Notes: generated by a model from the sequence alone, not told the origin. A stretch of 60,203 nt of DNA from an uncultured Ignavibacteria bacterium (GCA_937924675.1 CALEVL010000039.1:1-60203), one strand, 5' to 3'. Shown: positions 16,667 through 26,139, counted from the stretch's first letter. Made by a program: numbers and translations.

Positions 16667-18445
16667 TCAAACACTTTCATTATACTGAAGTTGATACAGC
16701 TTGTAATAAAGTCCTTCATTTTCCAGAAGCTCCTGATGAGTGCCCATCTCCTTAATCTCACCCTTGTGCATAACAATGATCTTGTCACAGTTTTGAATAG
16801 TGGAAAGCCTGTGTGCAATTATGATTGATGTCCTGCCTTCTATCAGCTTTCTTATTGCTGTCTGTATAAGTATTTCAGTATTGGTGTCAACACTTGAAGT
16901 TGCTTCGTCAAGGATCAGTATGCTTGGATCATACGCAAGGGCGCGTGCAAACGAAATGAGCTGCTTCTGTCCGACAGATAAAGTGGAACCTCTTTCGTTT
17001 ACTTTTCTGCTTAACCCTTCCGGCATGGATTTTATGTATTCCTCAAGTCCTGCATTCTTAACTGACTCAGCTACTTTCTTTTCAGAAATATCCGGATTGT
17101 TTAGCGTGATGTTTGAATAGATATCCCCTGAAAAAAGAAACACATCCTGCAATACTACGGCTATATTCCTTCGAAGCTCCTTCTGCGCAATCTCCTTTAT
17201 GTCGATACCTTCTATTGTAATCTGACCTTTGGTGACATCATAGAATCTTGTAAGAAGACTTATGATAGTTGTCTTTCCGGCACCGGTAGCTCCAACGAAA
17301 GCAATTTTCTCCCCTTCCGATATTTTGAAAGATACATTCTTCAGGACAAAATCCTCTTTGTTATATGCAAACCATACATTCTTAAATTCAATATCTCCTC
17401 TGAATTTACCAATCTCAACCGGATTAAGTGATTCTTTGATGACGGGTTTTTCATCCAGCAATTCAAAAATTCTTTCGCTTGATGCCATTGCAGTCTGAAG
17501 TATGTTATATTTTTCCGAAAGATCTCTTATCGGGCGAAAGAACATTTCCGTATACTGGATGAATGAAACAATAATACCTATCGATACTGCATCCTGAACA
17601 ACTTGTCCGCCTCCGTACCAGATGATTAGTCCAACAGAGAGTGCGCCAATTAGTTCTACTATAGGAAAGAACACAGCGTAATAGAATACGCTCTTTTTGT
17701 TCTGCTCTGTATGCTCCCGGTTAATCCTCTCAAACTCCTCAGTGGTTTTCCTTTCTTTGACAAAGTATTGCACTATCATGATTCCCGAGATGTGTTCCTG
17801 TATGAACGAATTCAGCTTGGCTACAAGAATTCTAATTCTTCTGTATGATTCTCTTACTTTCTTTCTGAATACGGAAGTGGCAAAGATCAGAATTGGCAAA
17901 ACGGCAAGCGTAACAAGTGTCAGCTTTGGATCAAGATCGAACATGAAAAAGAGAATCCAAATTATGAGGAAAATATCTCCGAAAGCAGTCACCAATCCGG
18001 ATGAGAAAACTTCGAACAATACTTCTACATCACCGGTAACCCTGGTAACTATCCTTCCGATCGGATTCTTATCAAAGTACTTCAGATCCAAAGTCATTAT
18101 GTGCCTGAAGATCTTTCTCCTCAGATCAAAAATTATCTTCTGTCCGATCCAGCTTGTCAGGTATGTCATCCCGTACTGAATAATTCCCTGAACTACGAGT
18201 GTTCCAAGCATGATCAGAATGATCATCTGAAGCCCGGGCAAATCACCGTTCGCAATCTTATCATCAATAGCAATTGGTGTAAGTCTCGGGCGCAGTGCGG
18301 CCAGTGCTGAAATTGTAATAGTAAGGATCGTGGCTACTATTATAAATTTCTTATACGGCTTGAAGAAAGCTAGAAGCCTCTTGAGTATCTTAGGATCTAT
18401 CTTCTTGGAAAGTACTTCGTCAGTATGTGGAGTTTGCTCAGACAA
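16667..18445 (-). CDS. Heterodimeric ABC exporter subunit, canonical Walker B, altered signature
   Basis: The 592-residue half-transporter has six membrane helices (about 30-330) fused to an ATPase domain. The Walker A GATGAGKTT lies near 385-393 and the Walker B ILDEATSSVD near 510-519, with the catalytic Glu present and an H-loop in IIAHRLS. The signature is LSVGQ rather than LSGGQ. Together with the upstream gene, whose Walker B has Asp for Glu but a canonical signature, this is the pattern of heterodimeric exporters with one degenerate ATP site (BmrCD, TM287/288, LmrCD). The substrate is unknown; lipids or drugs are typical. The TTG start directly follows the TGA of the partner gene. Confidence 0.88.
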   Translation of the reverse strand: MSEQTPHTDEVLSKKIDPKILKRLLAFFKPYKKFIIVATILTITISALAALRPRLTPIAIDDKIANGDLPGLQMIILIMLGTLVVQGIIQYGMTYLTSWIGQKIIFDLRRKIFRHIMTLDLKYFDKNPIGRIVTRVTGDVEVLFEVFSSGLVTAFGDIFLIIWILFFMFDLDPKLTLVTLAVLPILIFATSVFRKKVRESYRRIRILVAKLNSFIQEHISGIMIVQYFVKERKTTEEFERINREHTEQNKKSVFYYAVFFPIVELIGALSVGLIIWYGGGQVVQDAVSIGIIVSFIQYTEMFFRPIRDLSEKYNILQTAMASSERIFELLDEKPVIKESLNPVEIGKFRGDIEFKNVWFAYNKEDFVLKNVSFKISEGEKIAFVGATGAGKTTIISLLTRFYDVTKGQITIEGIDIKEIAQKELRRNIAVVLQDVFLFSGDIYSNITLNNPDISEKKVAESVKNAGLEEYIKSMPEGLSRKVNERGSTLSVGQKQLISFARALAYDPSILILDEATSSVDTNTEILIQTAIRKLIEGRTSIIIAHRLSTIQNCDKIIVMHKGEIKEMGTHQELLENEGLYYKLYQLQYNESV

Positions 18446-20200
18446 TCAATCTATTCCCTTTATTTCTTCTTCAAGAAGTTGCTTTTGATAAATGTCAAAA
18501 TACAAACCCTTCTGAGATATCAGTTCATTGTGCGTGCCTTCTTCTTTAATCTCTCCCTGACTTAATACTACAATATTATTTGCAGCCATCACAGTTGAGA
18601 TACGGTGTGTAATTAAGATGCTGGTTCTGCCGAGCATTATCTTCTTCAATTCCCTCAGAATTTCTTCTTCAGTTTTTGTATCAACTGCAGACATTGAATC
18701 ATCGAGAATGAGAATCTTCGGCCTCATATAAATTGCTCTGGCAAGCGATGTGCGTTGCTTCTGCCCGCCGGAAAGCGTTATTCCTCTCTCTCCAAGCACA
18801 GTGGAATATTTCTTAGGAAAATTCTCAACATCTTTGTGAAGTCCGGCGGATAAAGAAGCTTCAGCTACAAGATTCTTGTCAACAACATCTGAAGAATATG
18901 CAATATTGTTCTCAATTGTATTTGAAAAGAGAAATGATTCCTGCGGCACATTTCCAATTGACTTCCTTAATACATCCAGTGGTATGGTCTTAATCTCATT
19001 TCCATCAATGTATATGCTCCCCGTAGTTACGTCCCAGATCCTTGGAATCAGATTCACAAACGTACTCTTTCCCGAGCCTGTTGGGCCAATTATACCAAGT
19101 GTTGTCCCTTTGCGGATTCTCAGATTAATTCTCTTCAGAGTGTTTGCGGAAGCCAAAGGATATTTGAAACAAACATCTTTGAACTCGATATCGCCATCAA
19201 TGTCCTCTTCAGTAATTGCATGGTTTGTTTCCGGGCCGTCTTTAATATCCGGCACAGTATTTACTATCTCCATAATGCGCTTCATAGAAGGTGCTGCCCG
19301 CTGTACAAGATTTATTATCCAACCGAATGCTATCATCGGCCAGGTCAACTGTCCGAGATAGATCAAAAATGATGAAATGTTACCAATAGTCATATTACCG
19401 CTCATGACTTCCTTGCCGCCAAAATAGATGACAATTATTACCGACAAACTTGTAAGGAGAAACATCATTGGAAACGAGAACGACTGAACTTTGGCAAGCA
19501 TCAGATTCTTCTTCTGATAATCAAGTGAGATCTCATCAAACTCATCCGCTTCATTCTTTTCCCTGGAGTACGATTTTATCACGCGGATTCCGGAGAGACA
19601 TTCCTGTGCTTTGGTGGTAAGATTTGAAAAAATCTCATATACTCTTAATGACCTGTTGAATGTCGCCTTGCCTACTTTGTAAACAATAAATGTAAATAAT
19701 GGCAGTGGTGCAAGTGCAAGTATAGTAACAAGCGGACTGATTCCGAAAAGAATAAAAAGTGTTAATACAATTCTGGTGAATGTCTGAACCGAATACATTA
19801 TTCCGGGTCCAATGAAATTCCTAATATTCCCTATATCATTTGTGGCATGAGCCATTATGTCACCGGTTGACCTGGTATTGTAAAATGATTTCGGAAGTTT
19901 CTGCAGATGTGCAAAGAAATCATGTCGAATATCATTCTCCACTTCCCTGGACATTACAATCAGATTCTGTCTTGTGAGAAACAAGAATACTCCACGCAGT
20001 GCAACTGATACAATGCCGGCAAGAGCATAAGTAAGAAGGCTTTGTTTAAGTGTACCTTCTTTAAGACTGTCAATTGCTGCTCCGATTATCAGTGGATATA
20101 TGCTGTCGAATACATTTGAGATGAGTACAAACAAGCAGCCCCATAGGGTTTTGGATTTGTACTTCTTTATATATGGAATCAGTGCTAAGAGAGATTTCAT
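18446..20200 (-). CDS. Heterodimeric ABC exporter subunit, degenerate catalytic Glu
   Basis: The 584-residue half-transporter has an N-terminal six-helix domain (about 15-320) and a C-terminal ATPase. Walker A GPTGSGKST is near 370-378. The signature LSGGQKQR is canonical. Walker B reads ILDDSMSAVD, so the catalytic glutamate is replaced by aspartate, and the H-loop is ITHRIS. This marks the subunit that contributes the non-hydrolysing site in a heterodimer with the next gene, which starts at the base after its stop codon. Both are likely translated together and act in the inner membrane. Substrate cannot be read from the sequence. The 98-base gap to the upstream DUF1028 gene suggests either a shared transcript or a separate promoter. 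Confidence 0.9.
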   Translation of the reverse strand: MKSLLALIPYIKKYKSKTLWGCLFVLISNVFDSIYPLIIGAAIDSLKEGTLKQSLLTYALAGIVSVALRGVFLFLTRQNLIVMSREVENDIRHDFFAHLQKLPKSFYNTRSTGDIMAHATNDIGNIRNFIGPGIMYSVQTFTRIVLTLFILFGISPLVTILALAPLPLFTFIVYKVGKATFNRSLRVYEIFSNLTTKAQECLSGIRVIKSYSREKNEADEFDEISLDYQKKNLMLAKVQSFSFPMMFLLTSLSVIIVIYFGGKEVMSGNMTIGNISSFLIYLGQLTWPMIAFGWIINLVQRAAPSMKRIMEIVNTVPDIKDGPETNHAITEEDIDGDIEFKDVCFKYPLASANTLKRINLRIRKGTTLGIIGPTGSGKSTFVNLIPRIWDVTTGSIYIDGNEIKTIPLDVLRKSIGNVPQESFLFSNTIENNIAYSSDVVDKNLVAEASLSAGLHKDVENFPKKYSTVLGERGITLSGGQKQRTSLARAIYMRPKILILDDSMSAVDTKTEEEILRELKKIMLGRTSILITHRISTVMAANNIVVLSQGEIKEEGTHNELISQKGLYFDIYQKQLLEEEIKGID

Positions 20201-20298
20201 GAAGTGCTACAATATAACTCTTTGAATGTTCAAATTCTGACCATGATTCTATGATACCATTTGAAACTCATCTTGATTGATGTCAGGTTATGAGTACT

Positions 20299-21279
20299 CT
20301 ATTGACTAAGTATCTTCTTCAATTCGATGTCAGATAAACTTGTGAGCCCTGATGCCGGGAGTCTCTCAAAAAGTGTCCGCCAGTTATTATCCTTTGAAAA
20401 GACCTCCTTGAACAAAGGCAGTGACTCATCGATCTTTCCATTGTTTGCCATCATAACTGCATGCCAGAATTTCATCTCAGTATTATCCGGGAATAGTCTT
20501 TCAGCCGAAGCATATTCCTTTCCCGCCAGTTCCATATCTTTCTTCTCAACAGCAACATCTCCGTTGTTCATATGTTCATAGGCTCTGTGAACTTTTAGCA
20601 GACGTGCCAATTCCTTTATAGGTTCATCGCTGTCCTCAACACGCAGATCCACAAGTCTGTCTTCCCAAATGTTTCCCGTTGGAACTGCTCTTACAACAAG
20701 CAGGCATGCTGACTGCATTCCTCTAATGTCGCCACCTGCAGCTTGTCCGGCTTCAAGCGCAGTTACCAGTCTTTCTGCCAGCCTGCCTTCCGAATTCTCA
20801 AATGCATCAGACATTGCACCCCACACTTTATCGTTAAGCATCATGTTTGCCTGTACGGAATAATTGTCCTTTGTAATATTGCCGGCATCTTTAATGCAAA
20901 GCCGTCCTGTAAAGCAAGCAGACCTGCCTTCTGAATCCGTAATTGCCAGCTGCCTGTAATCACGTCCGTCGTCTTCTGCAATCATAATATCAACAACTTC
21001 CTGAGCGGACTTACCTGTCTTTAGCAATTCAAGTCCCTTTGGCCCGAATGAAGGATTCACAAACGACTGAGTTGCCACAACACCTACTCCGGCTTCACCC
21101 CAGCTTACAATTGATCCAACTGAGAACCAATGCGATTGAACTGCCACTCCCATTTCACCGGTCTTTGCATCTCGTGCAACTATTGAGAATGTGTGTGCGA
21201 ACTTATCCGAATAAATGTCCTGCGAATTCGAAGCAACGCCACTGATTAATATCATAACTATTATTATTAAGAACTTCAT
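20299..21279 (-). CDS. Exported DUF1028 protein with C-terminal TPR-like region
   Basis: The 326-residue protein has a signal peptide (1-18). Residues about 27-225 match DUF1028, an Ntn-hydrolase-fold family, with HTFSIVARD, GEMGVAVQSHWF, GVGVVATQSFVNP and the RLVTALEAGQAAGGD segment. The C-terminal 90 residues (AYEHMNNGDVAVEKKDMELA and following) look like TPR-type helical hairpins, a tail seen in some members. The enzymatic activity is unproven in the family. A good promoter lies upstream (21299-21329). It could co-transcribe with the ABC exporter genes downstream, 98 bases away. Confidence 0.85.
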   Translation of the reverse strand: MKFLIIIVMILISGVASNSQDIYSDKFAHTFSIVARDAKTGEMGVAVQSHWFSVGSIVSWGEAGVGVVATQSFVNPSFGPKGLELLKTGKSAQEVVDIMIAEDDGRDYRQLAITDSEGRSACFTGRLCIKDAGNITKDNYSVQANMMLNDKVWGAMSDAFENSEGRLAERLVTALEAGQAAGGDIRGMQSACLLVVRAVPTGNIWEDRLVDLRVEDSDEPIKELARLLKVHRAYEHMNNGDVAVEKKDMELAGKEYASAERLFPDNTEMKFWHAVMMANNGKIDESLPLFKEVFSKDNNWRTLFERLPASGLTSLSDIELKKILSQ

Positions 21280-21298
21280 GATTATTCTTTTGATTGTT

Positions 21299-21329
21299 TA
21301 AACTTAATCAATAGGATTCTGAATTACAA
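21299..21329 (-). promoter_or_regulatory. Promoter of the DUF1028 gene
   Basis: On the minus strand: TTG (21327-21329), a 20-base spacer, then TAAGTTTA (21299-21306), one mismatch from TAnnTTTG. The start codon is 20 bases beyond. The spacer contains the first copy of an iterated TCAATAG motif that recurs at 21346, 21364 and 21390. Confidence 0.5.
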
Positions 21330-21404
21330 CTATGTGAAAGTTGTATCAATAGAATGTGTTAGCTCAATAGAAATGTCACCCCTTACAGCTCATTAGAAAT
21401 GTCA
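21308..21404. repeat. Iterated TCAATAGAA motifs upstream of DUF1028 / glgA
   Basis: In the 346-base gap between the divergent genes, related motifs start at 21308 (TCAATAGGATT), 21346 (TCAATAGAATGT), 21364 and 21390. The last two belong to 18-base near-perfect direct repeats, AGCTCAATAGAAATGTCA at 21361-21378 and AGCTCATTAGAAATGTCA at 21387-21404. A small GGGT-tttt-ACCC hairpin follows at 21405-21416. They may be operator sites or the decayed end of an insertion sequence; a 64-codon minus-strand frame (21383-21577) here is too weak to call a gene. I saw nothing else in the gap. Confidence 0.5.
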
Positions 21405-21625
21405 GGGTTTTTACCCGGTAGTTGCATTAGGACATGTTGCTGATTTCTCTGTTTGTTAGATCGCTTGGCAATTTTCATGGACATTATCCTCTGAGTTTGA
21501 TAACAGCAAGGACTTAGACAGAAAGTAATGCGGAATGTTGTTGCCAAACAAATATCGATCAGTATCAATATGTTCATTGAATATCACTCACTTGAATGCT
21601 ATTTTACGCAAAAATAATACATTGA

Positions 21626-23110
21626 ATGGCAAAAGGCTTTAATGTTTTGTTCGTTACCAGTGAAGTATTTCCATATTCAAAAACCGGCGGCCTGGCTGAT
21701 GTATCAAATTCCCTCCCACAAGCACTAAATTCTTTAGGAAATGATGTTAGAATAGTCACTCCAAAGTACGGCCAGCTTGACGAAAGAAGATTACAAATAC
21801 ACGAGATAAAGAGGCTAAAAGACCTGAAACTTGATGTCAATGGAAAAGATACACGTTTCAGCATCAAATCTTCATTTATACACGGAAAGAACACAAAAGC
21901 CCAGATGTATCTTCTTGAAAGCCTGGATTATTTCAAGAACAAGGGTATTTATCAGAATTCCAATACGAAGAAGGATTTTTCCAATAACGATGAGCGATTC
22001 CTTTTCTTTTGCAAAGCCGTAATTGAGATTCTCGAAATTCTTCAATGGAAACCGGATGTGATACATTGTAATGACTGGCAGACAGGGCTTGTGCCGGCAC
22101 TGATTAAAACGGTTTATAAAGACAATCCATATCTCAATGATATAAAGACTGTTTTTACAATTCATAATCTGGCTTATCAAGGAAACTTTCCGGTTTCAAG
22201 TTTTGCAAAGACAGGAATGCCGGATTCAGTTCTCACTGAAAAGGGCGGATTGCATTACGGACAATTCAGTTATCTAAAAACTGGTCTTAATTATGCAGAT
22301 ATGATTTCGACTGTTAGCGAGAAATATGCTGAAGAGATAAGGACTGACAAAGAATATGGATACGGTCTTGAGGATGTTCTTAACACCAAGAAAAAGAGAA
22401 TGGTCGGTATTCTTAACGGAATTGATTATTCTATCTGGAATCCGGTTGTGGACAAGTTAATACCTTACCGATATACATATCAGGAAATTCCGCTGAAGTA
22501 TGAGAATAAGCGTGAGCTTCTTGAGAAAAGAAAAATTGAATATGATGAGGACATTCCGCTGATAGGTGTGATAAGCCGGTTAGTTGATCAAAAAGGATTT
22601 GACCTGATTCAGAAGGCTCTGCCAATGCTAATGCAGGAAGATATTCACATGATCATACTTGGCCAGGGAGAAGAGAAATATCAGAAGTTCTTAAAAGCCG
22701 CAGAGAAGAAATATAAAAACAAGCTTGCCGTTGAAATTGGATTTGATGAAAATCTGGCTCATCAGATAGAGGCAGCATCCGATATGTATTTAATGCCATC
22801 GATGTTTGAGCCATGCGGACTTAACCAAATGTACAGTCTGAAATACGGTACAGTTCCAATAGTAAGAAATACAGGTGGATTGTCGGATACGATAATTGAC
22901 TACAGAAAGCCAAAAGGAAATGGATTCCTGTTTGATAAGTATGATTCAGATGAGATGATAAAGACGGTAAAAGCGGCACTTAAGCTTTTCAAAGACAGGG
23001 ATAAATGGAACAAACTAGTCAGACAAGGGATGTCTCTGGATTTTTCATGGAAGGTATCTGCACAGAAATATATGAAACTATATAAGGATGTAGGCTCCAC
23101 CAAGTCATGA
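21626..23110 (+). CDS. glgA: Glycogen synthase (ADP-glucose type)
   Basis: GlgA, a GT5-family enzyme, extends alpha-1,4-glucan chains from ADP-glucose in the cytoplasm. The 494-residue protein has the N-terminal sugar-nucleotide motif KTGGLADV (Lys19 on), HNLAYQG near 181-187, and the C-terminal FEPCGLNQMYSLKYGT motif with the conserved Glu, followed by NTGGLSDT. Length matches the family. It begins a plus-strand run that continues through the polyprenyl synthase gene. The next gene starts inside its stop codon (ATGA at 23107), so the phosphatase is translationally coupled to it. No glgB or glgC is in the window. Confidence 0.95.
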   Translation: MAKGFNVLFVTSEVFPYSKTGGLADVSNSLPQALNSLGNDVRIVTPKYGQLDERRLQIHEIKRLKDLKLDVNGKDTRFSIKSSFIHGKNTKAQMYLLESLDYFKNKGIYQNSNTKKDFSNNDERFLFFCKAVIEILEILQWKPDVIHCNDWQTGLVPALIKTVYKDNPYLNDIKTVFTIHNLAYQGNFPVSSFAKTGMPDSVLTEKGGLHYGQFSYLKTGLNYADMISTVSEKYAEEIRTDKEYGYGLEDVLNTKKKRMVGILNGIDYSIWNPVVDKLIPYRYTYQEIPLKYENKRELLEKRKIEYDEDIPLIGVISRLVDQKGFDLIQKALPMLMQEDIHMIILGQGEEKYQKFLKAAEKKYKNKLAVEIGFDENLAHQIEAASDMYLMPSMFEPCGLNQMYSLKYGTVPIVRNTGGLSDTIIDYRKPKGNGFLFDKYDSDEMIKTVKAALKLFKDRDKWNKLVRQGMSLDFSWKVSAQKYMKLYKDVGSTKS

Positions 23111-23709
23111 CCGCGAACAGGGCAATATTTCTTGACAGGGATGGAACCCTGAATGTTGACACCGGGTACATATCCAAAATTGAAGACCTCAAGATCATTG
23201 ATGGAACCATGACTGCCCTTCGCAGGTTCAGAGAATTTGGGTTTCTTAATATAATCATAACAAATCAGTCCGGTGTTTCAAGAGGATTCTTTACTGAGCA
23301 GGATCTGAAGAGAATCAATGATGAATTGTCTTTCAGACTCGGGGAAAGTGGTGTCAGCCTCATAGATGATATTTTCTACTCCCCGTATCATATTGAAGGA
23401 ATTGTTGAGGAATACCGAATTGACAGTCATGACAGAAAACCGGGAATAGGTCTGATAACAAAAGCTGCTGAAAAGCGTAACATTGATCTCAAGGAATCAT
23501 TTTTTATAGGAGACAGTTTAACCGACATGCAGTGCGCAAATAATGCCGGCTTAAGAAAGATACTTGTGGCCACCGGGAATGGAAAAGAAGCTTTTGAGAA
23601 ATGCATTGAATTGAATCTTAAGCCTGATTTTTATGCAAAAGATATTCTTGAGGCTTCTGAATACATAACACGGCTTGAGGTCGAAAAGGAAATTAAAAGT
23701 TATAACTGA
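23107..23709 (+). CDS. GmhB-like HAD phosphatase lacking the zinc site
   Basis: The 200-residue HAD-family phosphatase resembles D-glycero-D-manno-heptose-1,7-bisphosphate phosphatase or histidinol phosphatase. The nucleophile motif FLDRDGT has Asp10 and Asp12. Also present are TNQSGVSRG (52-60), the RKPG Lys (110-113) and the metal motif IGDSLTDMQCA near 138-148. The zinc-binding loop of E. coli GmhB aligns without gaps, but its ligands Cys92, His94, Cys107 and Cys109 are Ser, Tyr, Ser and Asp here, so it should not bind zinc. Substrate is therefore uncertain; a heptose or other sugar phosphate is plausible. It overlaps glgA by four bases and is followed by a lipoprotein gene. Confidence 0.82.
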   Translation: MTANRAIFLDRDGTLNVDTGYISKIEDLKIIDGTMTALRRFREFGFLNIIITNQSGVSRGFFTEQDLKRINDELSFRLGESGVSLIDDIFYSPYHIEGIVEEYRIDSHDRKPGIGLITKAAEKRNIDLKESFFIGDSLTDMQCANNAGLRKILVATGNGKEAFEKCIELNLKPDFYAKDILEASEYITRLEVEKEIKSYN

Positions 23710-23710
23710 A

Positions 23711-24886
23711 TTGTCAAAACATTCTCTCCGCTACTTACTCATTGCATTTTCTGTATCGTTAGTGATATTGAACAGTTGCGAAAACAATCCCGGTGATGTT
23801 GGGCTTAGCTTTATTTCTCCGAATGATACTACCGGAGTCAAGTTCCTCGATTCAGAGACAGACTCCATGGAGATTACATCCTATTCATTCAAGAAGCTGA
23901 TCAACGCTTATGCATCTTCAACTATGCTTATCGGTAAATATGAACAGTATGAATCCAAAACCCTGCTGAAGTTCACAGACATCTCCGGCGATTATGACAG
24001 CTCAACGATACTCTCGGCTACATTGGTATTGAAGAACAGCAATTATTATTACGTTAACAAGACAGGAACGACTGCATTCAATGTATTCAAAGTAAATCAA
24101 AACCTTGATTTTACAACTTTGACGCTTGATTCCATAAGCTCAAGTACTATCGGTACAACCTCGCTAGGATCATACAGCGGCGTTGTTCCTGATTCACAGA
24201 CAATAAGCATAACACTTGACAATCAGACCGTCAAAGACTGGCTTGAATCAGCCGCAGATACCGGCTATGCAGAAAAGAATTACGGAGTGATGCTTCAGCC
24301 AACATCGGCATCTAATACTATCAAGGGATTTTATTCATATGCCAATGTTCTCGATAATATTCCTTACTTAAGCATTGTAAGAACTAAGAGCGGTGTTACC
24401 GATACTTTAAAACTGATTTCTTCCGAGTCTGTTTCACTTTCGGATGCACCGGAAACCGTTATCCCGCAGGACAGAATGCTTGTGCAAAACGGAATAGCTT
24501 ACAGATGCGGTCTTAATTTTGATCTCAGTAAACTTCCGCCAAATGTGATTGTCAACAATGCGACACTGGAATTTACTCTTGACACAAAATCATCGTTCAC
24601 ATCTGAATCAGGAAGCAAGACTATGATAGTGGGACTTATCAACGACACAGCCAACAATAACGATACACTATTCGTAAATGCATTCCTTAAGGATACAATA
24701 AATTATTCTGTCAGTCTGAATCAGATATTTCAAAACTGGAACTCCGGCAATCTTCCCAATCTTGGTGTTTCAATTAGAGGTTCGTTTGAACTTCAGAATA
24801 TTGACAAGTTTGTATTCTTCTCACCAACATCACCTGATGCGGCCACAAGACCGAGATTGAAAATATATTATACTTTAAGAAACTGA
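23711..24886 (+). CDS. Lipoprotein with DNRLRE/DUF4270-like beta domains
   Basis: From the TTG at 23711 the product has 391 residues and a clean lipoprotein signal (about 1-22, LVILNSC) with lipidated Cys23. An upstream in-frame TTG at 23675 would overlap the phosphatase and add a basic stretch before the signal. The mature part is two beta-rich domains, with segments such as SKTLLKFTDIS, DNQTVKDWLE and LNFDLSKLPPNVIVNNATLEF. These resemble DNRLRE or DUF4270 modules of Bacteroidota envelope proteins; the assignment is tentative. The next gene, an outer-membrane protein, overlaps its stop codon by one base, so the two are probably partners. Confidence 0.65.
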   Translation: MSKHSLRYLLIAFSVSLVILNSCENNPGDVGLSFISPNDTTGVKFLDSETDSMEITSYSFKKLINAYASSTMLIGKYEQYESKTLLKFTDISGDYDSSTILSATLVLKNSNYYYVNKTGTTAFNVFKVNQNLDFTTLTLDSISSSTIGTTSLGSYSGVVPDSQTISITLDNQTVKDWLESAADTGYAEKNYGVMLQPTSASNTIKGFYSYANVLDNIPYLSIVRTKSGVTDTLKLISSESVSLSDAPETVIPQDRMLVQNGIAYRCGLNFDLSKLPPNVIVNNATLEFTLDTKSSFTSESGSKTMIVGLINDTANNNDTLFVNAFLKDTINYSVSLNQIFQNWNSGNLPNLGVSIRGSFELQNIDKFVFFSPTSPDAATRPRLKIYYTLRN

Positions 24887-26139
24887 TGACAAAACTCCTC
24901 AAAATATTTGTTATCCTGAACCTGTTGGTTTCCGTTTCCTCCTTTGCACAGGAAGAAGATGCCGGCGGTTCTCCGTATTCCATTTTCGGCATCGGAGATG
25001 TCATAAGCTTCTCAAGCAACAGAACTCATTCAATGGGAATTCTTGGTACATCGCTATTTGGCAACTATGTAAACAGCTATAATCCGGCAGCGCTTGCTAA
25101 ACTGAGATTTACCGATATCACATTTTCTATGAACTACGGGTTTTTCAGCACCGAGAATTCTTCATCAATCAGTAAGTTATCCGATGGGAATGTGATGGGA
25201 TTCAATATCGGGATTCCGATTTCACAAGGAAGCGGATGGGTAATGTCACTTGGATTTAATCCTGTAACAATTGTAAACACAAAAGTAAAGATCAACGGCA
25301 AAGCCGGAGAGCAGAACTATGTGCAATCCTATGCCTCAAAAGGCGGATTGTCCAGACTGAATTTTGGGATGTCTTATACTTTCCTGCAGAAGCTTACATT
25401 TGGACTTGAATACAATTACGGATTCGGAGAAATCAAGTCACAGAATTTCATCAATTTCAACAACGCAAATTTTGTGACAACCAATATTAAGAAGGAACTG
25501 GATTTTAACAAATCATATGTAAAGGGCGGCGTTATTGTTGAAATGGGAAAGATATTCCGAAGCATTACACTAAGAGACTTTACAATTGGTTTCGCTTTTC
25601 AATCCGCATTCGGGCTGAATACATCCGAGCAGGGAATCTATGGTTCGTCTTTAACCGTTGACACTGTTAACATAAACTCGGGTACACTGGAGATTCCTTC
25701 ACAAATGTCATTCGGACTTACCAATGTATTCAACGGGAAGTATGTTGTGAGCGGAGATTTTACGATGCAGGACTGGGGAAACTTCTCAGATATCACCACT
25801 CCCAATGTGAAGCTTGGTACATCTTATGTGGCCGGATTGGGAGTTGAGATACTTCCATCAAGAGACGCATATTCTTTCTTTCAGACTATGACTTACAGAA
25901 TTGGCGGGTTTTATGAAAAGAATTTTTATCAGGTTGCAGGGCAGGACATAAATACCTGGGGGATACGAACGGGAGTAAATATTCCAATGAGCGAATACAG
26001 TTCGCTTGATCTTGGTGTGAATTATTCACAAAGAGGAACAACAAACAACGGACTTGTGAAAGATCAGTTTCTGAATTTTACGGCAACAATAAACTTCGGC
26101 GAGTTGTGGTTCATTCGTGCGAGGGAAGAAGATCAGTAA
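24886..26139 (+). CDS. Outer-membrane beta-barrel protein (FadL/PorV-like pattern)
   Basis: The 417-residue protein has a signal peptide (1-21, ending SSFAQ) and then the SPYSIFGIGDV segment. This is followed by SMGILGTS and SYNPAALAKL, a pattern seen in FadL- or PorV-like outer-membrane barrels that display an N-terminal Asn-Pro-Ala motif. The rest is amphipathic beta strands ending in LNFTATINFGELWF, suitable for barrel closure. The ligand is unknown. It overlaps the upstream lipoprotein gene and lies 21 bases before glyA. A role with the lipoprotein at the cell surface is inferred from the gene order. Confidence 0.72.
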   Translation: MTKLLKIFVILNLLVSVSSFAQEEDAGGSPYSIFGIGDVISFSSNRTHSMGILGTSLFGNYVNSYNPAALAKLRFTDITFSMNYGFFSTENSSSISKLSDGNVMGFNIGIPISQGSGWVMSLGFNPVTIVNTKVKINGKAGEQNYVQSYASKGGLSRLNFGMSYTFLQKLTFGLEYNYGFGEIKSQNFINFNNANFVTTNIKKELDFNKSYVKGGVIVEMGKIFRSITLRDFTIGFAFQSAFGLNTSEQGIYGSSLTVDTVNINSGTLEIPSQMSFGLTNVFNGKYVVSGDFTMQDWGNFSDITTPNVKLGTSYVAGLGVEILPSRDAYSFFQTMTYRIGGFYEKNFYQVAGQDINTWGIRTGVNIPMSEYSSLDLGVNYSQRGTTNNGLVKDQFLNFTATINFGELWFIRAREEDQ

